Below the pieces are notes generated by a model. That model did no database searches. It was not told the DNA's origin and was given only the letters and a program-made list of their open reading frames with translations. Shown piece after piece: positions 1 through 6,482 of a stretch of 15,271 nucleotides of DNA (its first letter is position 1; each line of letters begins with the position of its first letter). The DNA lies in the NCBI GenBank assembly GCA_023426935.1, contig JAEZBR010000035.1:1-15271 (forward strand). The letters are read 5' to 3'. The translations under genes were made by a program, and so were the position numbers. The stretch is from Bacillota bacterium (GTDB lineage: Bacteria; Bacillota_I; Bacilli_A; Erysipelotrichales; Erysipelotrichaceae).

Positions 1-117
1 GATGGTGAGTGGTACCGAAAGATGGGAGCAACCGGAATAGGCGAAGCGATAATTGATCGATTAACTTCTAATTCGTTCAGAATAGTATTACAAGGAAAAT
101 CAATGAGGGCAAAATAA
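1..117 (+). CDS. istB: IS21-family transposition helper ATPase IstB (C-terminal fragment, cut by window start)
   Basis: The first 38 codons of frame 1 are open and end at TAA (115-117). They carry the usual IstB tail: a Gly-rich turn, then IGEAIIDRLTSNSFRI and LQGKSMRAK, matching the family pattern 'ADAILDRL..NAHRI.LKGESMRK'. IstB is a DnaC-like AAA+ ATPase that helps the IstA transposase choose and activate target DNA. Its Walker motifs lie outside the window, so it cannot be said whether the gene is intact. The call rests on a short tail, but this tail is distinctive, and the repeats that follow fit an IS21 right end. DnaC-type helicase loaders share the fold and are the main alternative. 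Confidence 0.8.
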   Translation, partial: DGEWYRKMGATGIGEAIIDRLTSNSFRIVLQGKSMRAK

Positions 118-128
118 GGCAAAGAAAC

Positions 129-160
129 AGCCACCCGTTCTTATTAAATGGCGGGTGGCT
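129..160 (+). terminator. Strong hairpin after istB, possible terminator
   Basis: AGCCACCCG (129-137) pairs perfectly with CGGGTGGCT (152-160) around a 14-nt loop, starting 11 bp after the istB stop. Only a broken T-run (TTATTATG) follows on the plus strand. Read on the minus strand, the hairpin is followed by GTTTCTTT. It may therefore act in both directions: ending istB transcripts, and ending transcripts of the convergent ATPase gene at 267-1496. The stem is certain; terminator function is inferred. Confidence 0.55.
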
Positions 161-167
161 TATTATG

Positions 168-270
168 CGGAAATCGTGGTATACAAAATCCGGAAACGAT
201 GGCTCTGCTTCTCCGGAATTAGTGGACTAAACCCGTCGGAGTTTTCAGAGGCTAAATTCGGATTTCCTAA
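168..270 (+). mobile_element. Right-end repeat array of an IS21-family insertion sequence
   Basis: CGGA begins at 168, 191, 214, 237 and 259, with spacings of 23, 23, 23 and 22 bp. The first three units are most alike (CGGAAATCGTGG, CGGAAACGATGG, CGGAATTAGTGG), and the last two are degenerate. IS21-family ends are known to carry multiple terminal repeats that bind IstA, and this array sits just after istB, where the right end should be. The exact outer boundary cannot be fixed without the left end. It probably lies between about 250 and 290, at or inside the 3' end of the convergent ATPase gene. Confidence 0.6.
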
Positions 271-1496
271 AACTGCTTTTGATTGACCATGAATTCCATC
301 AAGTTTACATGATGAATTCCATTTCTTTTCTGTAAGATAAAATCTGTAGTCACAACGTACTTTTCGTAGTTATCTCTGATCATTTCTAAAGGACGATATT
401 CCCTATCTTCCGTTTCCTTATTCAACGCAATTGTATATGCTACCTGAAGATATGAATAATCATTATTATTGTTCCTAAGGATAAAATCACACTCAAGCTT
501 ACCGATTCTTCCTACACTTACTTTATAGTCAAAGCTTTTAGCATATATATATACGATGTTTTCTAAATTCGGCCCATAATTGATCCTATTATCAGTGTTC
601 ATAGCATAATATATTCCTAAATCCGCTAAGTAATATTTCTTCTCATTCACTAGTGAACGTTTCGACTTCATATCAAAACGATCACACTCATATAACACTT
701 TAGCATCAAGTAAAATGCGAATATACCTACTAATTGTAGATCTAGAAACTGAAACACCATTTTTAATTAATCCTTCACAGATATTGTTAATACTCATCGT
801 TGCTCCAAAGTTATTGATTATATAATTTTGGACAATTTCAAAAGTTCTCTTATCCCTTATCTTGACTTTTCGTTTGATGTCCTTATCAAATATTTCTCTG
901 ACTATTTCTTCAACATATGTTCTTTTCGCCGATATTTCATCTATTTGAATTGCGCGTGGGAAACCACTTTCAAGAATATATTTATTAAGTTCAACAACAA
1001 GATTAGAATCAGTTGGCTTATGATAAAATTTCTTAATACCTTCATATTCGTCAAAGCTTAGTGTGAATATTTCAAATTCTAAATATCTTCCAGTAAGCTT
1101 TGTTACTAGTTCACCGCTTAATAAATATGAATTAGAACCTGTAATAAAAATTGAATAAGCATTATCGTTACGAAAACCATTAAGTACTTCTTCAAACCCT
1201 TCTACATTCTGTACTTCATCGATAAACAAGTATTTCAATCCCTTGGCTCTTCCGGCTTCTAATATAACAGCTTCTAATTGCTTTGCCGTTTTTACATTAC
1301 GGAATCCTCGCTTGTCCAGATCAAGGAAAATAATATTCTCCTTCGGTACTCCTTTTTCAATAATTTCTTCAGCAATTATTTCCATTAAACTTGATTTACC
1401 GCATCTTCGGATACCAGTAATGACTTTAATTATGTCTGTTGCATCATAGAAAGGCCTAATCTTACTCAAATATTTTTCTCGTTTATATAGTTTCAT
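267..1496 (-). CDS. AAA-family ATP-binding protein with C-terminal DUF4143 domain
   Basis: The 409-residue protein is a full-length member of the AAA_14/DUF4143 family. The P-loop GIRRCGKSS is at residues 28-36, Walker B YLFIDEVQ at 89-96, and a sensor-1-like ITGSNS at 118-123. A winged-helix-like stretch lies around 215-275, and the C-terminal DUF4143 part carries a nuclease-like fold segment around 330-350 (GRIGKLECDFIL). Cellular role is unknown; such genes are widespread, often multi-copy, accessory genes. The start is supported by GGTGG upstream of ATG and by a good promoter. Codon and base use is visibly AT-richer than the genes from 1867 onward, and the 3' end abuts an IS21 end, so acquisition by transfer is likely. 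No partner gene is visible. Confidence 0.85.
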   Translation of the reverse strand: MKLYKREKYLSKIRPFYDATDIIKVITGIRRCGKSSLMEIIAEEIIEKGVPKENIIFLDLDKRGFRNVKTAKQLEAVILEAGRAKGLKYLFIDEVQNVEGFEEVLNGFRNDNAYSIFITGSNSYLLSGELVTKLTGRYLEFEIFTLSFDEYEGIKKFYHKPTDSNLVVELNKYILESGFPRAIQIDEISAKRTYVEEIVREIFDKDIKRKVKIRDKRTFEIVQNYIINNFGATMSINNICEGLIKNGVSVSRSTISRYIRILLDAKVLYECDRFDMKSKRSLVNEKKYYLADLGIYYAMNTDNRINYGPNLENIVYIYAKSFDYKVSVGRIGKLECDFILRNNNNDYSYLQVAYTIALNKETEDREYRPLEMIRDNYEKYVVTTDFILQKRNGIHHVNLMEFMVNQKQF

Positions 1497-1519
1497 GGTT
1501 AACCACCACTTTCTACTTA

Positions 1520-1548
1520 ATTATACAAAGCCTATCAGCTAACGGCAA
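1520..1548 (-). promoter_or_regulatory. Promoter of the DUF4143 ATPase gene
   Basis: On the minus strand, TTGCCG (-35, 1543-1548) and TATAAT (-10, 1520-1525) are separated by exactly 17 bp. The predicted start of transcription lies about 15-20 bp before the ATG at 1496. GTTAACGTTA elements directly upstream (1549-1558) could bind a regulator, but nothing proves it. Confidence 0.7.
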
Positions 1549-1837
1549 GTTAACGTTACAGTTTTAGCTGTTTTAATCATAATTGTCACGTTAAACGCCA
1601 AATAACTATGGTAAAAATCTTAAAATTGTATAAGAAATATTTTTTCCTACTGTTTATGCCGCTATTTACATGTTTATACAATTAGCCGATCAACAATAGC
1701 TCGAATTCGCTAGGACATCTATTTTTTTATTATCTAATACTCACTAAGCCCTGGCGGAAATAACAATACAAGCTCGAATAGAATCTTTTATCGGTATAAC
1801 TTAGGTAATTAGATATTACTTTAAGAACTAAGGAAAT
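1549..1837. other. AT-rich spacer with repeats and no convincing gene
   Basis: I see no open frame with a ribosome binding site on either strand. The spacer holds a perfect 10-bp inverted repeat (AATTGTATAA at 1624-1633 and TTATACAATT at 1674-1683) and a 9-bp direct repeat AGCTCGAAT (1698-1706 and 1771-1779), each copy preceded by AACAAT(A). It separates the accessory ATPase/IS block from the housekeeping genes and may be the scar of older insertions. Confidence 0.5.
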
Positions 1838-1860
1838 ATAAAAAGGGCTTTCGCCCTCTT
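1832..1860 (-). terminator. Rho-independent terminator of the secG-rnr-smpB-PPIase block
   Basis: On the minus strand AAGAGGGC and GCCCTTTT pair around a GAAA tetraloop (1841-1860), followed by TTTATATTT. It starts 7 bp after the PPIase stop codon. The GC core, stable tetraloop and U-tract make this a textbook intrinsic terminator. Confidence 0.9.
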
Positions 1861-1866
1861 TGTTTA

Positions 1867-2337
1867 CTAGATCAGATACATCTTTTTAATCACTACCGGT
1901 TGTAACGGTTTATCGTTCATCCCGGTCTTTACATTCGCGATTCGATCGACTTCTTCCATCCCGGATACTACTTTACCAAACGCCGCATAACTTCCATCCA
2001 AATGCGGAGCATCCGCATGCATGATGAAGAACTGACTGGAGGCGGAATTGGGATCCTGACTACGGGCCATGGAGATCACACCTCTAGTATGTTTCAAATT
2101 ATTCTCGACTCCGTTTAGTTTAAACTCGCCGACGATATTATCTTTGGCACCACCCATGCCAGTTCCCTGAGGGTCGCCGCCCTGAATCATGAAGCCCGGA
2201 ATGATCCGATGGAAAGTTAAACCGTCATAGAATCCTTCCTTAACTAACTTCTCAAAGTTCGCGACCGTTTTCGGTGCATTCTTCTCAACCAATTCAATTT
2301 CGATCTTATTCCCATCCAACATTTCAATAATAACCAT
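1867..2337 (-). CDS. Cyclophilin-type peptidyl-prolyl cis-trans isomerase
   Basis: The 156-residue single-domain cyclophilin catalyses cis-trans isomerisation of Xaa-Pro bonds to speed protein folding. There is no signal peptide, so it should be cytoplasmic. The signature FHRIIPGFMIQGGDP is at residues 42-56, including the catalytic Arg44 and Gln52, and SSQFFI at 100-105 supplies the hydrophobic proline pocket. The position of human CypA Trp121 is His112 here and that of His126 is Tyr117. Replacement of that Trp is usual in bacterial forms and predicts weak cyclosporin binding. AGGAGGT lies just before the ATG. The gene follows smpB by 8 bp and ends the operon at a strong terminator. It belongs to the PpiA/PpiB family. 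Confidence 0.95.
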   Translation of the reverse strand: MVIIEMLDGNKIEIELVEKNAPKTVANFEKLVKEGFYDGLTFHRIIPGFMIQGGDPQGTGMGGAKDNIVGEFKLNGVENNLKHTRGVISMARSQDPNSASSQFFIMHADAPHLDGSYAAFGKVVSGMEEVDRIANVKTGMNDKPLQPVVIKKMYLI

Positions 2338-2345
2338 GTGACCTC

Positions 2346-2804
2346 CTAGTGGTTCTTTTCAGCCTTTTCAATCTCGCGTTTCGCGTCTCTTAATTTTTCG
2401 GTTTCCCGCTTATCGTGTAATTCTTTGCCTCTCGCTAAAGCGATCTCTAACTTCGCTCTGCCATTCTTCAGATACATCTTGGTAGGGACTAAGGTATAAC
2501 CCTTTATCTTGACCTTCTCGTCTAATTTACGAATCTCATCCTTATGTAACAATAACTTCCGATCTCTAGTCTCATCATGATTGAATAAATTCCCGTGATC
2601 GTAAGGCGAAATATGCATCCCTAAGATCCAAGCTTCCCCTTTATCGATATCGATATAGGCATCCTTGAACTGAACCTGACCTTTACGGATCGATTTAATC
2701 TCAGTCCCGGTCAATTCGATTCCGGCTTCATAGAAGCTTTCCAAGAAATATTCATGGCGAGCTTTACGATTTTCGGAAATTAGTTTTTCGCTGGTTTTTT
2801 CCAT
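2346..2804 (-). CDS. smpB: SsrA-binding protein SmpB
   Basis: SmpB binds the tRNA-like domain of tmRNA and brings it to ribosomes stalled on mRNAs without stop codons. The 152-residue protein has the family core: ENRKARHEYF (11-20), GIELTGTEIKS (28-38), DAYIDI (49-54) and HISPYDHGN (64-72), then LLLHKDEIRKL and the lysine/arginine-rich C-terminal tail that enters the empty mRNA channel. Length is close to the usual 150-160 residues. The start overlaps the last 41 bp of rnr in another frame, with a modest GAGTGG ribosome binding site, so translation is probably coupled to rnr. No tmRNA gene (ssrA) is seen in this window. Confidence 0.97.
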   Translation of the reverse strand: MEKTSEKLISENRKARHEYFLESFYEAGIELTGTEIKSIRKGQVQFKDAYIDIDKGEAWILGMHISPYDHGNLFNHDETRDRKLLLHKDEIRKLDEKVKIKGYTLVPTKMYLKNGRAKLEIALARGKELHDKRETEKLRDAKREIEKAEKNH

Positions 2805-4989
2805 GTTTTACCACTCGCTTTCTAGTCGTTGTTTTAGACTTAAAATTATTAGACTTTAACGGTCTTTTTGAGGGACGATGCGATTTCTTATTCCGATGGT
2901 CATCCTTCAACCCTAAGATAATAAAACCGACCGAATGTTCACTGGGACTGGCGGAAACACATTGAACCTGAACTTCCTGGCCAATGGTAAAAATCCGGTG
3001 ACGATGTTGCCCGATCAGAGTGTAATTAGTCTGATCATAGACATAATAATCATCGCTCAAAGCCGCCATCTTTACTAGACCTTCGACCGTATTAGGTAAG
3101 GAAACAAATAACCCGAATCCGGTAACCGAAGTAATAATGCCTTCATAAATATCGCCTAAATGATTCTCCATATACTGAGCCATTTTTAACGCATCGACTG
3201 CATACTCGGCATCGTTGGCGTTTCGTTCGCGATCGGACGCATGTACCGAAATCTGTTTCATCGCCGCAAAATCGTTCTCGAGATCCTTCGAACTGTTATC
3301 CTTCTCATAGAGATATTTTCTCAACATCCTAGAAACGATCAGATCCGGATAACGCCGAATCGGGGAAGTAAAGTGCAGATACTTATCCAACGCTAAGCCG
3401 AAGTGCGGTTTACATTCCGGTTCATACTTCGCCTTCGCCATCGTTCTTAACATGATTCTAGAAAGAACCGCATATTCCGGTTGGTCCTTGACTTGAGATA
3501 ATAATTGCTGGAACTGCGTTGAAGTAACGGTATCGTAGTCGACTTTGAAAGGATAGTGTAGATTCGTACACAAATCTTTAAATTCCGTCAGTTTCTTTAA
3601 GCTTGGCCGATCATGAACTCGGTAGATACTCGGATACTGTTTCGAATCCATCTCTCGGGCAACACAATTATTCGCTAGGATCATGAAGTCTTCGATCAGC
3701 TTCTCCGCTTTATCTCGGACTCTAGGTTCGATACTGATAACTTCACCCTTCTTATTTACCTTAATCTCGGATTCGGTCGTCTCAAAATCAATCGTCCCGG
3801 CATCGTAACGCTGTTGCCGGATTAAAGCTGATAGTTCCGCCATGCCTTCTAACATCTCTACGATATCCCGATAATGATGTAAGGTGGCGTTATCCTTATT
3901 TAAGACCGCATTTACTTCATTATAAGTTAACCGATAATGAGAACGGATATAGGAAGGATAGATCTTATAACTGGTGACCTTTCCTTCATTATTAACCCGC
4001 ATCTCACAGGTCTGGGTCAAACGAATCTGATTAGGCATTAACGAACATAAATTCTCCGATAAAGCGTTAGGTAACATCGGCACGACTCGATCAACTACAT
4101 AAACTGATGTCCCTCGATTATACGCTTCCTTATCTAGTGGACTATTCTCCTTAACATAATGGGAGACATCCGCAATCGAAACACTTAATAAATAATTCTC
4201 ATTCTGCTTTTCCAAATAGACTGCATCGTCGAAATCTTTCGCATCGTCACCATCGATCGTCACGAAAGAATAAGAACTTAGATCTTTACGACCGACTAAT
4301 TCTTCCTTGGTTACTTCCTTAGGCAATAGGGAACATTCCTTCGTTACCGCCTCTGGGAACTTCGCGAAGATATTATGCTGGCTTAGGATTCCTTCAACAT
4401 CGACCCCCGGTTTACTTACCGGCCCAATCAGCTGTTTAATCTTACCCTGAAACGGATAGTGAAAATCCGTGATCGTCGCGATTGCTTTACTACCCGCAAT
4501 TTTCGGGAAGTCTTTGAAATTAGTAATCTTGATTTCCGGGGAAATAATTTTATCGTCCGGGATAAAAACGAGACGATCATCCTTTAAGGAAACATTTCCG
4601 ACAACCTGGGTATGGGAATGCTTAATAATCTTCGTCACGATTCCTTTTAAATGTCCTGGCTGCGAATCAGTCAGCTTAATTGCGACCTCATCCCCATCCA
4701 AAGCTCCGTTCAGATCTTCGTAACCGATAAAAGTACTTTCACTTGCACCATCAATAAACCCGTTCCCAGCCCGATTGACGCTGAGAATACCCGTTTGCGT
4801 ATATTGGTCATTATTCAGTAACCGATAACGGTTTTCCTGAGTAAATTCGATCTTTTTTTCATCTTCCAACTGGTTTAATGTCTTCATTAACGAAGCAAAA
4901 GCGCTCTGGCCTTTAACCTTCAGTTTCTTCTCTATTTCTAAGATCGACAGATCCTTTTCTTTAAGTAATTCTAATATTTTTTCTTTCAT
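2764..4989 (-). CDS. rnr: Ribonuclease R
   Basis: This processive 3'-to-5' exoribonuclease degrades structured RNA and, with SmpB and tmRNA, non-stop mRNA. Domain order is complete: N-terminal winged helix (about 1-60), cold-shock domains (about 65-220), the RNB catalytic domain (about 240-570) with the metal-binding cluster TIDGDDAKDFDDA at residues 244-256, an S1 domain (about 620-705, GIITSVTGFGLFVSLP) and a Lys/Arg-rich tail. At about 741 residues it is of normal size. Two ATG codons are in tandem (4992 and 4989). GGAG (4995-4998) is only 2 nt from the first but 5 nt from the second, so I chose the second. It overlaps smpB and follows secG, a conserved order in Bacillota. Confidence 0.96.
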   Translation of the reverse strand: MKEKILELLKEKDLSILEIEKKLKVKGQSAFASLMKTLNQLEDEKKIEFTQENRYRLLNNDQYTQTGILSVNRAGNGFIDGASESTFIGYEDLNGALDGDEVAIKLTDSQPGHLKGIVTKIIKHSHTQVVGNVSLKDDRLVFIPDDKIISPEIKITNFKDFPKIAGSKAIATITDFHYPFQGKIKQLIGPVSKPGVDVEGILSQHNIFAKFPEAVTKECSLLPKEVTKEELVGRKDLSSYSFVTIDGDDAKDFDDAVYLEKQNENYLLSVSIADVSHYVKENSPLDKEAYNRGTSVYVVDRVVPMLPNALSENLCSLMPNQIRLTQTCEMRVNNEGKVTSYKIYPSYIRSHYRLTYNEVNAVLNKDNATLHHYRDIVEMLEGMAELSALIRQQRYDAGTIDFETTESEIKVNKKGEVISIEPRVRDKAEKLIEDFMILANNCVAREMDSKQYPSIYRVHDRPSLKKLTEFKDLCTNLHYPFKVDYDTVTSTQFQQLLSQVKDQPEYAVLSRIMLRTMAKAKYEPECKPHFGLALDKYLHFTSPIRRYPDLIVSRMLRKYLYEKDNSSKDLENDFAAMKQISVHASDRERNANDAEYAVDALKMAQYMENHLGDIYEGIITSVTGFGLFVSLPNTVEGLVKMAALSDDYYVYDQTNYTLIGQHRHRIFTIGQEVQVQCVSASPSEHSVGFIILGLKDDHRNKKSHRPSKRPLKSNNFKSKTTTRKRVVKHGKNQRKTNFRKS

Positions 4990-5012
4990 CATAGCTCCAA
5001 TCTACTCAAGGG

Positions 5013-5040
5013 AAATAAAAAGGTCATCTGACCTTTTATT
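5013..5040 (-). terminator. Terminator-like hairpin between secG and rnr
   Basis: On the minus strand AAAAGGTC-AGAT-GACCTTTT is followed by TATTT, starting about 7 bp after the secG stop. It is nearly symmetric and could work on both strands. I see no convincing promoter between it and rnr, so rnr, smpB and the PPIase are probably expressed by readthrough. The element would then reduce their expression relative to secG rather than end the operon. Confidence 0.7.
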
Positions 5041-5047
5041 TAGTTTG

Positions 5048-5269
5048 TTACAAAATGTTCTCAAGTATAACGATGATGAAGAAGACGATTCCCAAACCCA
5101 AGGTTACATAAGACAGCACTTTCTCCGGGCCTCGTTCCTTAACATTAGTGAATAAGTTTAAGGAATTACCGCCGGTGAAGGCTCCAGACATACCCTCAGA
5201 TTTACCGCCTTGTAACAAAGTGAGTATAATGATCAGGACTGATACGATGATCAAGATAATGTCTAACAT
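5048..5269 (-). CDS. secG: Preprotein translocase subunit SecG
   Basis: SecG is the small membrane subunit of the SecYEG channel and assists SecA-driven export. The 73-residue form has two hydrophobic helices (about residues 3-19 and 52-71) linked by a Gly/Ser-rich loop with the family hallmarks LLQGGKSEGMSGAF (18-31) and the LF(T)..ER..EK stretch. A longer reading from an ATG at 5302 is possible, but that ATG lies inside the TATAAT box of the promoter and has no ribosome binding site. The ATG at 5269 has AAAGGAAG 8 nt upstream. secG directly before rnr and smpB is the usual order in Bacillota. Confidence 0.95.
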   Translation of the reverse strand: MLDIILIIVSVLIIILTLLQGGKSEGMSGAFTGGNSLNLFTNVKERGPEKVLSYVTLGLGIVFFIIVILENIL

Positions 5270-5300
5270 TGATCCAACTTCCTTTCGTGAATGCGAGTTC

Positions 5301-5329
5301 ATTATAGCAAATACCTAAAACCAATACAA
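5301..5329 (-). promoter_or_regulatory. secG: Promoter of secG (and probably rnr-smpB-PPIase)
   Basis: On the minus strand TTGTAT (5324-5329) and TATAAT (5301-5306) are 17 bp apart. Transcription would begin near 5294, giving a leader of about 25 nt before the secG ATG at 5269. It lies within the 42-bp gap after the lipoprotein gene, which shows no terminator of its own. Confidence 0.7.
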
Positions 5330-5343
5330 ACTATAATTCAGGC

Positions 5344-6393
5344 TTATTTTTCGATATACCCGGAAACCGCCTCGTTATACATCGGATCGGTGACGGCTTG
5401 GTATTGAGAACCTTTATATTCTTCCAAAAAGCCGTTATATGCCTTATAGACCTCGTTGGTGGCCGTATCGTATACTCTTTCATAGCCTAAAGTCGCATCA
5501 CTGTATTTCTGTCTAGCCGTATCGTAAGTAGCCTGCCGGTTACTCCAGGCACTGGAATAGGCAGAGAATGCCTGACTTATCTCATTGTTTCGATCTAGGA
5601 TCGATTCGCCTTGGCTTCGTAAGACCGCGTTGGTCGTATTGATATAACTGTCCGTAAATTTAATCGAATTGACACAATCTAAGAGAATGCCTTCCCAGTT
5701 AACTAAGTCAAATTCAGGGGCGGTAATTCCCATGTCATTGTAGGAAATTAGCGGAAAGTAATCATCGTTAGGTTGTAGATTAATGATCGAAGCCGAGAAT
5801 AATCCTTCCCCGATATTCTGTTCTCGGGAGTCGGTGAAGGTCGCTCTGACGATCCCTTCGGTTACCTGACTAGGAGCGGATGCGCCGATTAGCGATTGAT
5901 AAGAATAAGTTTCCACTTCGCTGAAATTAAAGAAATACGGGAAGTTAAAGGAAGCATATCCGCTATCGTTGATAGCTTTCATATTGCCGGTGATTGCCGT
6001 CCATAACTTATAGAAGTTAGTGACATTTATAGGATTGAGCACTGGGAATTTTTCAAAGCCATTACTCCAGGCATAAGAATAGTTCTGATAGAATTTTTTC
6101 GCTTCCTGACTCTTATTCATCGCTCCGATCGCAAAGAAAGAATAGAAACCATACATTTCATTATCCGGATTATAGACCCGGATTCCATAATTGGTTGTTT
6201 CGTTTAATTCAACTTTCCAACCCTTAGGATATTTGAAAGAAACATTCTCATTACTGAAAGTCGCATACTCCATCGTCTTTGTCGAGCTTTCAACGATATT
6301 AACCTTCTCTTCTTTTTTACTTTGACAAGATACACATAAGGTTAAGATAAGAGTTAGACAAAGTAACTTAATTAGTTTGTTTGATTTGACCAT
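5344..6393 (-). CDS. Probable lipoprotein of unknown function
   Basis: I do not recognise a specific family. From the ATG at 6393 the protein has 349 residues: Lys-rich start, a hydrophobic stretch (about 8-19), then LCVSC with Cys23 as likely lipidated residue, although Cys instead of Leu at -3 makes the lipobox imperfect. The next part (about 45-75) has a FKYPKGWKV stretch resembling PsbP-like or other extracellular beta domains. The last 90 residues are rich in Tyr, Ala, Gln and Glu and look helical. A longer reading from a TTG at 6453 would use the -35 box of its own promoter as start codon, so I reject it. It probably sits on the outer face of the membrane. It precedes secG without a visible terminator. 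Confidence 0.75.
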   Translation of the reverse strand: MVKSNKLIKLLCLTLILTLCVSCQSKKEEKVNIVESSTKTMEYATFSNENVSFKYPKGWKVELNETTNYGIRVYNPDNEMYGFYSFFAIGAMNKSQEAKKFYQNYSYAWSNGFEKFPVLNPINVTNFYKLWTAITGNMKAINDSGYASFNFPYFFNFSEVETYSYQSLIGASAPSQVTEGIVRATFTDSREQNIGEGLFSASIINLQPNDDYFPLISYNDMGITAPEFDLVNWEGILLDCVNSIKFTDSYINTTNAVLRSQGESILDRNNEISQAFSAYSSAWSNRQATYDTARQKYSDATLGYERVYDTATNEVYKAYNGFLEEYKGSQYQAVTDPMYNEAVSGYIEK

Positions 6394-6423
6394 ATTTTGG
6401 GTTCCCCTAATTACCTTTTCTTC

Positions 6424-6453
6424 ACAATACCACATTGGAATAATTTGCGTCAA
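6424..6453 (-). promoter_or_regulatory. Promoter of the lipoprotein gene
   Basis: On the minus strand TTGACG (-35, 6448-6453) and TATTGT (-10, 6424-6429) are 18 bp apart. Transcription would begin near 6417, about 24 nt before the ATG at 6393, with AGGGG serving as ribosome binding site. Its -35 box overlaps that of the opposite promoter. Confidence 0.6.
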
Positions 6454-6476
6454 GAAACTCTTAGATATAGTAAAAT
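6445..6476 (+). promoter_or_regulatory. Candidate promoter of ybaK, leaderless transcript likely
   Basis: TTGCGT (-35, 6445-6450) is 17 bp from TAGTAA (6468-6473); TATAGT (6466-6471) and TAAAAT (6471-6476) are alternative -10 boxes. All place the transcript start at about 6478-6483, at the ATG itself. No Shine-Dalgarno sequence is present between the -10 and ATG. Confidence 0.45.
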
Positions 6477-6482
6477 ATTCTC

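Noticed and set aside
168..270. Phased repeat units that might suggest a CRISPR-like array
   Set aside because: Units are short, diverging, without distinct conserved repeats and spacers, and directly follow istB; IS end repeats explain them better.
828..1449. Small plus-strand open frames within the DUF4143 ATPase gene
   Set aside because: They are antisense shadows of an intact conserved gene and lack ribosome binding sites.
1549..1558. GTTAACGTTA palindromic elements upstream of the ATPase promoter as an operator
   Set aside because: Short and AT-rich, with only loose repeats nearby; chance cannot be excluded, so not listed as a feature.
5270..5302. Longer SecG start at the ATG at 5302
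   Set aside because: This ATG is part of the TATAAT -10 box and has no ribosome binding site; the ATG at 5269 has both a good site and the family's usual N-terminus.
6394..6453. Longer lipoprotein start at TTG 6453
   Set aside because: The TTG is the -35 hexamer TTGACG of the gene's own promoter, and the added residues would precede a normal signal peptide that begins at 6393.
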